64,000 nucleotides of DNA from Eubacteriales bacterium (GTDB taxonomy: Bacteria; Bacillota; Clostridia; Oscillospirales; Butyricicoccaceae), in contig JAUNGQ010000002.1 in NCBI GenBank assembly GCA_030524285.1, positions 90,626-154,625 on the forward strand, given 5' to 3'. The position numbers and the translations under genes were made by a program. Below the pieces are notes generated by a model that did no database searches, had not been told where the DNA came from, and saw only the letters and a program-made list of their open reading frames with translations. This document shows, piece by piece, positions 8,721-17,445 of this stretch (position 1 is the stretch's first letter; every line of letters starts with the position of its first letter).

Positions 8721-9053
8721 GTGGATCGTGTTAATAGTGAAAACTTTGAATGGACTCTTGTTGCCAAAGAGAATGGAAAGCAAATAGCGGAATATTCCTG
8801 TCCGAGTGAAATTGTAGGGGATATCATTAAAATTCTGGCAACATATCAAATGGGAGAAAAGACACAGCCGGATGAAGCGATTATAAATCTGTTCAGGCAT
8901 GTTGTAGAGAGTGGCATTATTTCATGCGAAATGACTTCTAAATTGACGGAGATAAGCGAAGAATATCTAAAAAAATTGTTGTCAGGAATAAGTGAGCCAT
9001 ATGATACGAAAAAAATGATTGCCCTGACCGAATTACTTGAAAAGATCAAATAA
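8721..9053 (+). CDS. Hypothetical protein, possible small regulator
   Basis: 110 residues from GTG 8721, which follows AAAGGAGA with 11-base spacing; an ATG at 8697 in the same frame has no ribosome site. The protein is charged and predicted helical, with a C-terminal run ISEEYLKKLLSG and MIALTELLEKIK. I recognise no family. It has its own promoter and no close downstream partner. Confidence 0.6.
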   Translation: MDRVNSENFEWTLVAKENGKQIAEYSCPSEIVGDIIKILATYQMGEKTQPDEAIINLFRHVVESGIISCEMTSKLTEISEEYLKKLLSGISEPYDTKKMIALTELLEKIK

Positions 9054-9420
9054 TAAATAAGGCAAGGGAATTTCATCGCAATGGGAGAAAGACACCATGA
9101 GTATCTATCGTGTATACCATCAGTGTGCGATGATGAATTTCCTGTCTGCAATCGTGCAGATGAAAAAGTAGATGATTCGCAACGCATTTTTTTAAGTTTG
9201 TTAGTGGATATCCAATCAACCAGAACTGTTACATGTCGGAACTGGCTATGCGTTTCTCCGAAACGCTTTATCATGGGCCGTAGGCCCACGAATTTGCGCA
9301 GGCCGATGGCGCTGTCAAGGGTCAAGATAACCGGCCCACCCATGACAGAACCATCGGCCTGTGCCTATATGGTAGCTAAGGAGAAAAAGGCGTTTTGAGT
9401 TTTTCTCTCGGCAAAACAAG
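9054..9420. other. Intergenic region with two hairpins and likely decayed coding DNA
   Basis: No convincing gene. A 105-codon plus-strand frame (9081-9398) has no ribosome site and low-complexity composition. Two perfect small hairpins lie in tandem: GCGTTTC-TCC-GAAACGC (9250-9266) and TGGGCC-GTA-GGCCCA (9274-9288). They are not followed by T tracts, so they are not intrinsic terminators. Confidence 0.4.
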
Positions 9421-10890
9421 TCACATTATTTCCTTGATTATCTGCGCCAACTTCACAATGCCATTTTCAAATTCTTCACACGATGTATAGGCATAGGACA
9501 GACGCAAAGAGTTGTTACGTTCAAAGTCGTACATATCCCCTGGGTTTAAGAGGATGCCTGCCTTTGCTGCCTTTTCAAAAAGTCGTTCCATCTGAACATT
9601 GTCCTTAAATGTAAGCCAGATATAGAATCCCCCGATGGGTATGTTCCACTCCGCAAGCTCTTGATAATATTTATCCAGAACAGCAAGCGCATGATCTCTA
9701 CGCCGCCGCAACTCGCATTTTAAGTCAGAGAGATATTTGCTGTATAGACCACTTTCCAGAAATTCGGCAAATATCCACTGTGAAATCGAGCTGGCTCCAT
9801 AGTCCATTTGCATTTTTACGTCACCCAATCGCTGCACAATCGGTTCAGGAGCAATAATCCAGCCTATCCGTAGTCCCGGTGCCAAAGTTTTTGACGCACT
9901 TCCCAAATAAATCACGGTTCCTGTTTTGTCGATGGCCTTTAGCGGAATGGGCGGCTGTCCATCATAGCACAATTCATGGTAGGCCCCATCTTCGATGATC
10001 GGAAGTCTATTTTCAACACAGAAATTCATTAAGTCTTTGCGCCTGCTATCCGGCATTGTAATTCCAGTGGGGTTTTGATTTGTGGGTATCGTGTAAAGGA
10101 TAGAGGAACCTTGTAAACGGTCTGCTTTTAGTGCAGAAGCAAGTTTCCAATACTGCATCCCTTCTTTGTCCATCGGAACACCAGATAATTTCATGCCAGC
10201 AGATTGAAATACCTGCAAAGATTTTAGATAAGTCGGTGCTTCTGTAAAAACCGTAGAACCACTTTGCAGCAGACACACCGATATAAGTTGTAATGCCTGC
10301 AAAGCCCCAGAGGTAATCAAAATACAGGAGGGCGGCGCAATAATCCCTAGCTTTTCCATATAGGCTGATATAGCTTTTCGCAATTCCAATAATCCCAACG
10401 GTTCCAAGTAACCGAGGCTTGTTACCTGTCTGCTTACTTTCTGTAAAATGTTTTGCCACATATCCGAAGGAAACAACCGTGGGTCAAGCTCACCCGTTCC
10501 CAACCGCATGATGTTCGGCACAAACTCCAAGCGGTTGATTGCCTGTATCGTATTATTGTTTTCCTGAAAGAAGCCGGAGGAAATAAATCTGCTCCAATCA
10601 GGCGCAGGCGATAAAAGCAACGACCATGTGTTGCTGGCGATCTGTGTTCCTGCCCCATGACAGCCTACAATAATACCATAGGATGCTAATTCATCAATGG
10701 CTGTGGTGACTGTACTGCGGTTTATTCCGAAAAGCTCTGCCATTTTTCTTTGTGATGGCAGGCGGGTTCCTATGGGCCATTCACCGCTTGCCACTTTATC
10801 ACATACGAACTGGATAATTTGCTGATATACGGGCTTAGAATTTTTTCTATCTGGTTTCCAATCAATATGAATAGGGGATGTCCGTTTCAA
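9421..10890 (-). CDS. MocR/PdxR-type GntR-aminotransferase regulator
   Basis: 489 residues from a TTG at 10890 behind GGAG; the longer open frame runs upstream through the operators. The N-terminal GntR winged helix (KPVYQQIIQFVCDKVASGEW, LPSQRKMAELFGINRSTV) is joined to a fold-type I aminotransferase domain with the PLP lysine in YLGSASKTLAPGLRIGW. Members sense PLP or amino-acid adducts and activate a divergent gene. The divergent LysE-type exporter 170 bases away and three direct repeats in between fit this exactly. It probably controls export of an amino acid. Confidence 0.93.
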   Translation of the reverse strand: MKRTSPIHIDWKPDRKNSKPVYQQIIQFVCDKVASGEWPIGTRLPSQRKMAELFGINRSTVTTAIDELASYGIIVGCHGAGTQIASNTWSLLLSPAPDWSRFISSGFFQENNNTIQAINRLEFVPNIMRLGTGELDPRLFPSDMWQNILQKVSRQVTSLGYLEPLGLLELRKAISAYMEKLGIIAPPSCILITSGALQALQLISVCLLQSGSTVFTEAPTYLKSLQVFQSAGMKLSGVPMDKEGMQYWKLASALKADRLQGSSILYTIPTNQNPTGITMPDSRRKDLMNFCVENRLPIIEDGAYHELCYDGQPPIPLKAIDKTGTVIYLGSASKTLAPGLRIGWIIAPEPIVQRLGDVKMQMDYGASSISQWIFAEFLESGLYSKYLSDLKCELRRRRDHALAVLDKYYQELAEWNIPIGGFYIWLTFKDNVQMERLFEKAAKAGILLNPGDMYDFERNNSLRLSYAYTSCEEFENGIVKLAQIIKEIM

Positions 10891-10903
10891 TCTATCAACT
10901 CCG

Positions 10904-10939
10904 TTTGGCTGGTTATACTTTTGAAAGTTTGGCTGGTTA
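10904..10939. promoter_or_regulatory. MocR operator: tandem TTTGGCTGGTTA
   Basis: TTTGGCTGGTTA at 10904-10915 and again at 10928-10939, a 24-base period (about two helical turns). Direct repeats in the gap between regulator and target are the known mode of MocR/PdxR binding. A third, one-base variant lies at 11036-11047. Confidence 0.8.
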
Positions 10940-10969
10940 CAAATGTCTGTGCCATACTTATAATATAAA

Positions 10970-10998
10970 TTGCAATGCCGTTTTTTTCTGATTATAGC
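10970..10998 (+). promoter_or_regulatory. Promoter of the LysE-type exporter
   Basis: TTGCAA (10970-10975), 17-base spacer, TATAGC (10993-10998). The tandem operator lies upstream of the -35 box, a position suited to activation, and the third repeat (11036-11047) lies downstream, next to the ribosome site. Confidence 0.65.
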
Positions 10999-11035
10999 AT
11001 AGAACTCTCTGCTTTCATAGAAGCGGTGTATTAAA

Positions 11036-11047
11036 TTTGGTTGGTTA
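11036..11047 (+). promoter_or_regulatory. Third MocR-box copy
   Basis: TTTGGTTGGTTA, one base different from the two upstream copies, placed between the promoter and the ribosome site of the exporter, where binding would repress. Confidence 0.6.
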
Positions 11048-11060
11048 AGGAGTTGATAAA

Positions 11061-11672
11061 ATGGGATATTTCTTTCAAGGTTTAACAATGGGCCTCGCTT
11101 ATGTAGCGCCTATTGGCCTACAAAATTTGTTTGTTATCAATTCGGCGCTGACGCATACGCGCCGTAGGGCATTATTAACAGCCCTAATTGTTATTTTCTT
11201 TGATGTGACTTTGGCACTGGCCTGTTTCTTTGGAATTGGTGCAGTTATGCAGCATTATGAATGGCTGCAAATGGTGATTCTGCTGGTTGGCAGCTTAATT
11301 GTTCTATACATAGGCGTTGGACTTCTAAGATCAAAAGTGGAGGAAATTGACAGATCAAAGTCTGCGTCCTCCATTCAGAAAACAATATCGTCTGCCTGTG
11401 TTGTGACATGGTTCAATCCACAGGCCGTTATTGATGGAACTATGATGCTGGGAGCATTTCATGTAACTTTGCCAACAACACAATCTATCCCGTTCATTTC
11501 CGGTGTTGCTGCCGCATCGTTCCTTTGGTTTACGGGATTGACCTTTATAATCTCTATTTTTAGTAATTGGTTCAATGCCAGAATATTGCGAGTAATCAAT
11601 TTGATTTGTGGGATTATTGTTATTTTTTATGGCTGCAAGTTGCTTTTTAATTTTATTGCACTTATCATATAA
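11061..11672 (+). CDS. LysE/ArgO family amino acid exporter
   Basis: 203 residues with six hydrophobic segments. The family signature is clear: FFQGLTMGLAYVAPIGLQNLFVINSAL at the start and VVTWFNPQAVIDG in the middle, as in LysE and ArgO. ATG 11061 follows TAAGGAG. It is divergent from the MocR regulator. Basic amino acids are the usual substrates, but the exact one cannot be told. Confidence 0.92.
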   Translation: MGYFFQGLTMGLAYVAPIGLQNLFVINSALTHTRRRALLTALIVIFFDVTLALACFFGIGAVMQHYEWLQMVILLVGSLIVLYIGVGLLRSKVEEIDRSKSASSIQKTISSACVVTWFNPQAVIDGTMMLGAFHVTLPTTQSIPFISGVAAASFLWFTGLTFIISIFSNWFNARILRVINLICGIIVIFYGCKLLFNFIALII

Positions 11673-11984
11673 TGGTAAGAAAAAAGATGTTCCTGAACAT
11701 GGATTTGCTTAAACCTTTTAGAACTTTTAATCCGCAACTGCAAGGAAAAACCCACCGAAAGCATTACCTATCAGAATACTTACCGTCTTTTACACAAAAT
11801 GAACGTGACAACCATGCAAGGATTATAAACGCCGGATGCAGCCTAAAGTGAAGTGACCGGTGTCTTTTCTTTAATTTCTTACTATAATCTCAATCCAATA
11901 TATTCAACCGGCAAATTTGAAGATATTTTACAAGACCTTTGAAATAGCAGATGGTACAATGGATGCCGTTAGGAGGGAATGCAC
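11673..11984. other. Intergenic region, no gene
   Basis: 312 bases between the exporter and the AraC gene. I see only stop-broken frames, one of which (NERDNHARIINAGC, near 11800) looks like a leftover of a lost gene. No hairpin with a T tract is evident after the exporter. Confidence 0.4.
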
Positions 11985-12827
11985 ATGAAGAAAGAAACCA
12001 GAACCGTTGTCTATGACGATGACTTACGGATAGAAGCATACCGTTTTGAAGGCATCGTGCAGCCCTTCCCCAACCACTTCCATGAGTATTATGTGATCGG
12101 ATTTGTTGAGGAGGGAGAGCGTTGCCTGTCCTGTAAAAATCAGGAGTATATCATCAAGCGGGGCAATATTGTCCTTTTTAATCCTGGGGATAATCACACT
12201 TGTGTCCAGAGCGATGAGGGAACGCTGGATTACCGGGGCTTTAATATCACAAAAGAGGTTATGCTGGATCTGGCTGAAGAAGTTACTGGAAAGCGGGAAC
12301 TGCCTGGATTTTCCCGGAGTGTGATCTATGATGAGGAAGTGACCTGCTACCTGCGGCCGCTGCATGAACTGGTCATGAAAGGGTCCTGTGAGTTTGACAA
12401 GGAAGAAACTCTGCTTCTGCTGATCTCCACACTGATCCAGCAGTACGGCCAGCCTTTTGAGAACTGTATTCCGGAATGCCCGGATGAGATTGAAAAAGCC
12501 TGTGCTTTCATGGAGCAGCATTATACCGAGCGCATCTATCTGGACCAGATCTGTCGCTGTGCCGGCCTGAGCAAATCCACACTGCTCCGGGCATTTACCA
12601 GATCCAAAGGTGTCACACCGTACAGGTATTTAGAGAATATCCGTATCGGCAAGGCGAAAAAGCTGTTGGAACAGGGCGTGCCGCCCATTGAAGCAGCACT
12701 CCAGACCGGATTTTCCGATCAGAGTCATTTTACCAATTACTTTGACCAGTTTATCGGCATCTCGCCGGGTGTGTATCGGGAAATCTTCTTTGACAAGGAC
12801 GCGGAGGAAAAGACACATGGAGAATAA
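11985..12827 (+). CDS. AraC-family regulator with cupin domain
   Basis: 280 residues from ATG 11985, 8 bases after AGGAGG (an ATG at 11979 is too close). Residues about 15-100 form the AraC-binding cupin (FPNHFHEYYVIGFVEEGER, LFNPGDNHTC). The last 100 residues carry two HTH motifs (IYLDQICRCAGLSKSTLLRAF and PIEAALQTGFSDQSHFTNYF). It overlaps the EamA transporter gene by 11 bases and probably regulates that operon in response to a small ligand. Confidence 0.92.
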   Translation: MKKETRTVVYDDDLRIEAYRFEGIVQPFPNHFHEYYVIGFVEEGERCLSCKNQEYIIKRGNIVLFNPGDNHTCVQSDEGTLDYRGFNITKEVMLDLAEEVTGKRELPGFSRSVIYDEEVTCYLRPLHELVMKGSCEFDKEETLLLLISTLIQQYGQPFENCIPECPDEIEKACAFMEQHYTERIYLDQICRCAGLSKSTLLRAFTRSKGVTPYRYLENIRIGKAKKLLEQGVPPIEAALQTGFSDQSHFTNYFDQFIGISPGVYREIFFDKDAEEKTHGE

Positions 12828-13731
12828 GCATACCGCAGGCCATTTGTCCGCTCTGCTCACGATCATTATTTGGGGAACTACCTTTATCTCCACGAAGATT
12901 CTGTTGGTGGATTTTCAGCCAGTAGAGATTCTGTTCTTCCGGTTTATCATGGGACTGATTGCGCTGCTGATCGTATACCCACACCGTCTGAAAGGAACGA
13001 CACTCAGACAGGAGCTTACCTTTGTGGCGGCGGGCCTGTGCGGGATCTGCCTGTATTATCTGCTGGAAAACATTGCGCTGACCTACACACTGGCCTCCAA
13101 CGTGGGTGTGATTATCTCGGTGGCGCCATTCTTCACAGCGATTCTGTCCCATCTGGTTATGAAGGAAGAGAAGCTACGGGCGAACTTCTTTATAGGGTTT
13201 GTTGTGGCGATGGCCGGAATCTTCCTGATCAGTTTCAATGGTTCCAAACTGGAACTGAATCCGATGGGAGATCTACTGGCCCTGCTGGCCGCGCTGATCT
13301 GGGCCTGCTATTCAGTGCTGACAAAGAAGATCAGCAGCTACGGCTACCATACCATTCTGACCACCAGACGGGTATTTGGCTACGGTATCTTATTTATGAT
13401 CCCGGCGCTGTTTCTGTTTGATTTTCAGCTGGAGCTGACCCGGTTTACAAATCCGGTCTATCTGCTCAATATCATTTACTTAGGTCTTGGCGCCTCGGCG
13501 CTTTGCTTCGTCACTTGGAATTTTGCGGTGAAGGTGTTGGGAGCAGTCAAGACAAGCATTTATATTTACATGGTTCCTGTGATAACGGTTGTGACTTCGG
13601 TACTTATTCTCCATGAAAAGATTACGGTTATGGCAGGCATCGGAACGGTTTTAACGCTGGCGGGCCTGTTCCTGTCAGAAGCAAAAATATTTACAAGAAA
13701 AGAGGATCAACATGGACTTACAAAATTCTAA
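12817..13731 (+). CDS. EamA/DMT-family transporter
   Basis: 304 residues with ten hydrophobic segments in two EamA repeats (IIIWGTTFISTKILL near the start; ALIWACYSVLTKK at about 165). Start at 12817 behind GGAGGAAAAG, inside the end of the AraC gene. EamA proteins export small metabolites, often amino acids or purines. It overlaps the DUF2000 gene by 20 bases, so the three genes are one unit. Confidence 0.92.
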   Translation: MENKHTAGHLSALLTIIIWGTTFISTKILLVDFQPVEILFFRFIMGLIALLIVYPHRLKGTTLRQELTFVAAGLCGICLYYLLENIALTYTLASNVGVIISVAPFFTAILSHLVMKEEKLRANFFIGFVVAMAGIFLISFNGSKLELNPMGDLLALLAALIWACYSVLTKKISSYGYHTILTTRRVFGYGILFMIPALFLFDFQLELTRFTNPVYLLNIIYLGLGASALCFVTWNFAVKVLGAVKTSIYIYMVPVITVVTSVLILHEKITVMAGIGTVLTLAGLFLSEAKIFTRKEDQHGLTKF

Positions 13732-14134
13732 ATGCGTCATGGTCGTTGACGAACATCTGCCGCTGGGCCTGATTGCAAATACGGCGGCGATTATGGGTAT
13801 CACGCTGGGCAAGCAAATGCCGGAGGTAGTCGGCGCTGATGTGGCCGACCAGAGCGGCAATGTGCATCTGGGTATCATCGAATTTCCGGTGCCGATTCTG
13901 AAAGGTTCCCCGGAGATCATCAAAGAGATCCGGGAAAAGCTGTATCAGCCGGAATTTCAGGATCTGACAGTGGTGGATTTTTCATCTCTCGCACAAGGCT
14001 GTAAGACCTACGAGGAATTTATTGAAAAGATGGGGCAGGTTCCCGAAAGCAACTTGCAGTATTTTGGTATCGCCGTTTGCGGCCAAAAGAAAAGGGTCAA
14101 TAAACTGACTGGCAGTATGCCGTTATTGCGGTAA
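13712..14134 (+). CDS. DUF2000 family protein
   Basis: 140 residues matching the DUF2000 pattern: CVMVVDEHLPLGLIANTAAIMGITLGK, then a conserved middle (FPVPILKG) and a C-terminal GIAVCGQKK. The fold is PTH2-like in the family, function unknown. Its frequent coupling to AraC and EamA genes suggests a part in handling the exported or sensed compound. A strong terminator follows. Confidence 0.88.
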   Translation: MDLQNSKCVMVVDEHLPLGLIANTAAIMGITLGKQMPEVVGADVADQSGNVHLGIIEFPVPILKGSPEIIKEIREKLYQPEFQDLTVVDFSSLAQGCKTYEEFIEKMGQVPESNLQYFGIAVCGQKKRVNKLTGSMPLLR

Positions 14135-14141
14135 GGAAATA

Positions 14142-14185
14142 GTCGGAACATGAGACGTATGAAACCTCATGCTCCGGCTTTTTTT
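14142..14185 (+). terminator. Intrinsic terminator
   Basis: Stem GTCGGAACATGAG (14142-14154) with CTCATGCTCCGGC (14166-14178), then seven or more Ts. Ends the AraC-EamA-DUF2000 operon. Confidence 0.88.
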
Positions 14186-14216
14186 CTTTTCTGTCATCTG
14201 TCACATTAAAAAGAAG

Positions 14217-14723
14217 TTAAAGGGCTGCTTCAAATCCATATTCATGTAAAGTGAGGTCATCATCAATGAACTCATCATATACGCCATCCGCCATGGTGAA
14301 ACCATTCTTAGTATATAAGTGAATAGCTGGTTTGTTTATATCCACAACAAAAAGACGCAAATATTCTGCTCCGGCTTTTTTTGCAGTTTCTTTTGCTTTT
14401 TCAAGCATCCGACTTCCTATTCCCATTCTCTTATAGCTTACATTAACACCCAGACGGTCCAAATATAATGCTTTGCTGCGATTATCTTGCCAGTTTACCT
14501 TTTGGGCACCTGAATTTGTATCACACAATGCAAAGGCCGAAATCAGGTTATCATTTTCCACAAAAACATATAGTCTCTTGTTTTTGATATCTTCGTCAAA
14601 AAGGTTACAGGGATAAATTTCGTCCCATATTTGAATCCGGTTGTCATTCATTTCTTGAATTATATCCCTATACATAGCTTTAAGTTGTGGTAAATCTTGT
14701 ATACATGCTAGTCTGAAATGCAT
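14217..14723 (-). CDS. GNAT-family N-acetyltransferase
   Basis: 168 residues, a typical stand-alone GNAT. The acetyl-CoA site is visible as LDRLGVNVSYKRMGIGSRMLEKA (about 92-114), followed by RLFVVDINKPAIHLYTKNGF. ATG 14723 follows GAGGTAA. It is monocistronic and convergent to the preceding operon. The substrate is unknown. Confidence 0.9.
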   Translation of the reverse strand: MHFRLACIQDLPQLKAMYRDIIQEMNDNRIQIWDEIYPCNLFDEDIKNKRLYVFVENDNLISAFALCDTNSGAQKVNWQDNRSKALYLDRLGVNVSYKRMGIGSRMLEKAKETAKKAGAEYLRLFVVDINKPAIHLYTKNGFTMADGVYDEFIDDDLTLHEYGFEAAL

Positions 14724-14801
14724 TTCTTTACCTCGAATTTCATATCTCTTAAAAGTATTCTATCAAATTTTCCGTCTGTTTTCAAGCCAGGGGCAAATTA
14801 C

Positions 14802-14824
14802 AACCTACCGACGAACCTACCGAC
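14802..14824 (+). repeat. Tandem 11-bp repeat AACCTACCGAC
   Basis: Two exact copies (14802-14812 and 14814-14824) separated by one base, in the 309-base gap between the acetyltransferase and the polymerase. The rest of that gap holds no gene that I can support. Confidence 0.6.
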
Positions 14825-14932
14825 CAAACTGTGAGAATAAGAGAATAGCAATTAGAATACTAGGTAGAATTTAAGCAGTACACAGGAATTTTGGGGAGAA
14901 TGCAAAGAAAGAGATTTACCACGAAAACCAGA

Positions 14933-14960
14933 TTGAAATCTTATATGGGTATGCTAAAAT
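14933..14960 (+). promoter_or_regulatory. Promoter of the Y-family polymerase operon
   Basis: TTGAAA (14933-14938), 16-base spacer, TAAAAT (14955-14960). No LexA-type GAAC-N4-GTTC box was found nearby. Confidence 0.55.
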
Positions 14961-15032
14961 ATAGAAGCAGCGGATTTGTTGAGAATCTGTTCTTCCCTTT
15001 CCGGGAACATTATAAGAAAAAGGAGGCGGTAA

Positions 15033-16565
15033 ATGATGTCAGAAGAGAAGCATATTTATGTGGCAATAGACCTTAAATCATTCTACGCCTCTGTTGAGTG
15101 CATGGAACGCGGCCTCGATCCGCTGACTACCAACCTTGTGGTTGCGGATGTCAGCCGGACGGAAAAGACCATCTGCCTTGCGGTATCGCCATCATTGAAA
15201 GCTTATGGGATATCCGGACGGGCAAGGCTGTTTGAAGTCGTACAGAAGGTGGAACAGGTCAATGCGATGCGCCTGCACAAAGCTCCGGGGCATACCTTTT
15301 CCGGTTCCTCCAGTGACGATACTGAGGTAAGAGCGAATCCGGCATTGGCCCTTTCCTATATTACGGCTGTCCCACGCATGGCATATTACATGGAATACAG
15401 CGCAAAGATCTACGATATCTATCTGAAGTATATCGCGCCGGAGGACATCCATGTGTATTCCATTGATGAGGTTTTCATGGATGTTACCCACTATCTGAAC
15501 ACCTACCATCTCTCTGCCCGTGAGTTGACCAGGAAGATGATTCAGGATGTGCTGCAGACCACTGGGATCACGGCCACCGCAGGGATCGGAACCAATCTAT
15601 ATCTCGCAAAAATCGCTATGGATATTGAGGCAAAGCACATTGCTCCGGATCAGGATGGCGTGAGGATTGCTGAACTGGATGAGATGTCCTATCGCAGAAA
15701 CCTCTGGTCGCATCGTTCGCTCACAGACTTCTGGAGGGTGGGTCATGGCTATACGAAACGCCTGGAGGAGCATGGTCTGTTTACCATGGGCGATATTGCA
15801 AGATGCTCCGTTGGCAAAGAGACGGATTATTATAATGAGGAATTGCTGTATAAGCTGTTTGGCGTAAATGCGGAGCTTCTGATCGACCATGCCTGGGGAT
15901 GGGAACCGTGTACGATAGCCGACATTAAAGCATACAAGCCGGAATCGAACAGTCTTGGTTCCGGGCAGGTGCTTCACTGCCCGTATCCCTATGAAAAGGC
16001 CCGGCTGATCGTCAGGGAAATGACGGAGTTATTGGTACTTGACCTGGTGGACAAGGGCCTGGTAACAGATCAGATGGTTATCACGGTTGGGTATGACAGA
16101 GAGAATTTGAGCGATCCGGAGATTCACCGACAATATAAGGGAGCCGTTACAACGGACCGCTATGGCAGGAAAATTCCAAAACACGCGCATGGGACAGCCA
16201 ACCTTAATCGGCAGACATCCTCTACAAAACTGATTATGGATGTGGTCATGGAATTGTTTGACCGGATTGTTGACCAGAAGCTGTTGGTGCGCAGAGTCAA
16301 TGTTACTGCAAACCATGTGGTTCTGGAGAGTGAGGCCGCTCCGGTCAGCTCTTATGAGCAGTTGGACCTGTTCACGGATTATGCTGCCATGCAGCAGCAA
16401 CGTGAGGAGGAAGAAAAAGCGCTGGAGCGTGAAAAGCGGATGCAGCAGGCCATGCTCAATATAAAGAAGAAATTCGGGAAAAATGCGATTCTGAAGGGCA
16501 TGAACCTGGAGGAAGGCGCAACAACAGTGGAAAGAAATAAACAGATTGGCGGACATAAGGCGTAG
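15033..16565 (+). CDS. Y-family translesion DNA polymerase (UmuC/DinB-like)
   Basis: 510 residues from ATG 15033 (a second ATG follows at once) behind AGGAGG. The palm is shown by [16 protein letters not shown] at the N-terminus and the catalytic SIDEVFMD near residue 143; a little-finger region and a coiled, charged C-terminus ([17 protein letters not shown]) follow. It belongs to the UmuC/UvrX-like proteins carried by Gram-positive plasmids and phages, which copy past DNA damage. It is followed by a YolD-like gene, its usual partner. Confidence 0.93.
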   Translation: MMSEEKHIYVAIDLKSFYASVECMERGLDPLTTNLVVADVSRTEKTICLAVSPSLKAYGISGRARLFEVVQKVEQVNAMRLHKAPGHTFSGSSSDDTEVRANPALALSYITAVPRMAYYMEYSAKIYDIYLKYIAPEDIHVYSIDEVFMDVTHYLNTYHLSARELTRKMIQDVLQTTGITATAGIGTNLYLAKIAMDIEAKHIAPDQDGVRIAELDEMSYRRNLWSHRSLTDFWRVGHGYTKRLEEHGLFTMGDIARCSVGKETDYYNEELLYKLFGVNAELLIDHAWGWEPCTIADIKAYKPESNSLGSGQVLHCPYPYEKARLIVREMTELLVLDLVDKGLVTDQMVITVGYDRENLSDPEIHRQYKGAVTTDRYGRKIPKHAHGTANLNRQTSSTKLIMDVVMELFDRIVDQKLLVRRVNVTANHVVLESEAAPVSSYEQLDLFTDYAAMQQQREEEEKALEREKRMQQAMLNIKKKFGKNAILKGMNLEEGATTVERNKQIGGHKA

Positions 16566-16609
16566 GCGAAGATAAAATACGCGATCTGGTCAGTGAAAGG
16601 AGGCAAACG

Positions 16610-17068
16610 ATGCGTTATAATACAGAAGATCCCCATCGTTATGATGATATCATTGATCTGCCGCACCATGTTTCCCAGACTCATCCGCATATGCCCCTTT
16701 CGGATCGGGCCGCGCAGTTTTCACCATTTGCTGCCCTGACCGGATACGATGCTGCGATCAGGGAGACTGCCCGGCTGACAGATGAAAAGATAGAGTTGGA
16801 TGAGGGCAGGAAAGCAGTATTGAATGAGAAACTACAGTTGCTTCAGGAACACCTGAAGGAGCAGCCTGTGGCAGCCATTACCTATTTCAGGCCGGACGAG
16901 AGAAAAGCTGGCGGAGCGTATGTTACTGTTTCCGGGAGCATTAAGAAAATTGACACATACGAAGGCATGATTATTTTGGCCGATGGGACCAAAGTGCCGG
17001 TGAATGATATTATTGAGATGGAAAGCGAACGGTTTGCTTTCTTTGAGGATTCACTGGTTGATCTATGA
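16610..17068 (+). CDS. YolD-like protein
   Basis: 152 residues with the YolD-family motif [20 protein letters not shown] (about 34-53) and a C-terminal beta-rich domain ([26 protein letters not shown]). YolD-like proteins are coded with Y-family polymerases on phages and plasmids and are believed to act with them. Start behind GAAAGGAGG, 44 bases after the polymerase stop. Confidence 0.85.
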   Translation: MRYNTEDPHRYDDIIDLPHHVSQTHPHMPLSDRAAQFSPFAALTGYDAAIRETARLTDEKIELDEGRKAVLNEKLQLLQEHLKEQPVAAITYFRPDERKAGGAYVTVSGSIKKIDTYEGMIILADGTKVPVNDIIEMESERFAFFEDSLVDL

Positions 17069-17088
17069 AAATACGAGGAGTGAAATCT

Positions 17089-17256
17089 ATGAAGTTGTTA
17101 TACGCATGTGACGCATGCAGATACTTATTTGAGTCTGAGACAGAGGAAACGCAGTGTCCGGATTGCGGCAAATTTGCAGTTCGGCCTGCGGTACAGGATG
17201 AGATTGAGGAGTATGAGAACCGTCAGGTTGACTGGGATGATGAGGATGAAATCTGA
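17089..17256 (+). CDS. Small zinc-ribbon protein
   Basis: 55 residues from ATG 17089 behind CGAGGAG; an ATG at 17065 overlaps the previous stop and would add 8 residues. Two CxxC knuckles (CDAC and CPDC) 20 residues apart form a zinc ribbon; the tail is acidic (VDWDDEDEI). Role unknown; it ends the polymerase operon. Confidence 0.75.
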   Translation: MKLLYACDACRYLFESETEETQCPDCGKFAVRPAVQDEIEEYENRQVDWDDEDEI

Positions 17257-17300
17257 GTTTTAGATGGATTTAATGTTATCTATCAATATATAAAAACAGG

Positions 17301-17345
17301 GGCTTGCAGAGCAGTTGACTGAAAGATAGCAACTGTTTGCAAGCC
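17301..17345 (+). terminator. Strong hairpin after the polymerase operon
   Basis: GGCTTGCA and CAGTTG pair with CAACTG and TGCAAGCC (17301-17317 with 17330-17345) around a small internal loop. The following bases are ATTTATAT, not a clean T tract, so it may be a weak terminator. Confidence 0.55.
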
Positions 17346-17382
17346 ATTTATATGGAGTTCATGATTTTGTAATACGACAAGA

Positions 17383-17411
17383 TTGAGAAAGAAGTGAAAA
17401 TACAGTATAAT
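17383..17411 (+). promoter_or_regulatory. Promoter of the LytTR two-component operon
   Basis: TTGAGA (17383-17388), 17-base spacer, TATAAT (17406-17411). The -10 box sits between two TACAGTA repeats. Confidence 0.8.
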
Positions 17412-17445
17412 ACAGTAGGAAAAGTTGCACTTAGAGGTGATTACA

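Noticed and set aside
9081-9398. 105-codon plus-strand frame between the 8721 gene and the MocR gene
   Set aside because: No ribosome site, no family resemblance, and it runs through two hairpins; more likely chance or decayed DNA.
14961-15032. LexA/SOS box upstream of the polymerase
   Set aside because: GAATCTGTTC and GGGAACATTA are only partial matches; no GAAC-N4-GTTC dyad was found, so damage control is not claimed.
14891-15076. 61-codon frame ahead of the Y-family polymerase
   Set aside because: It spans the predicted promoter and overlaps the polymerase start in another frame; no family resemblance.
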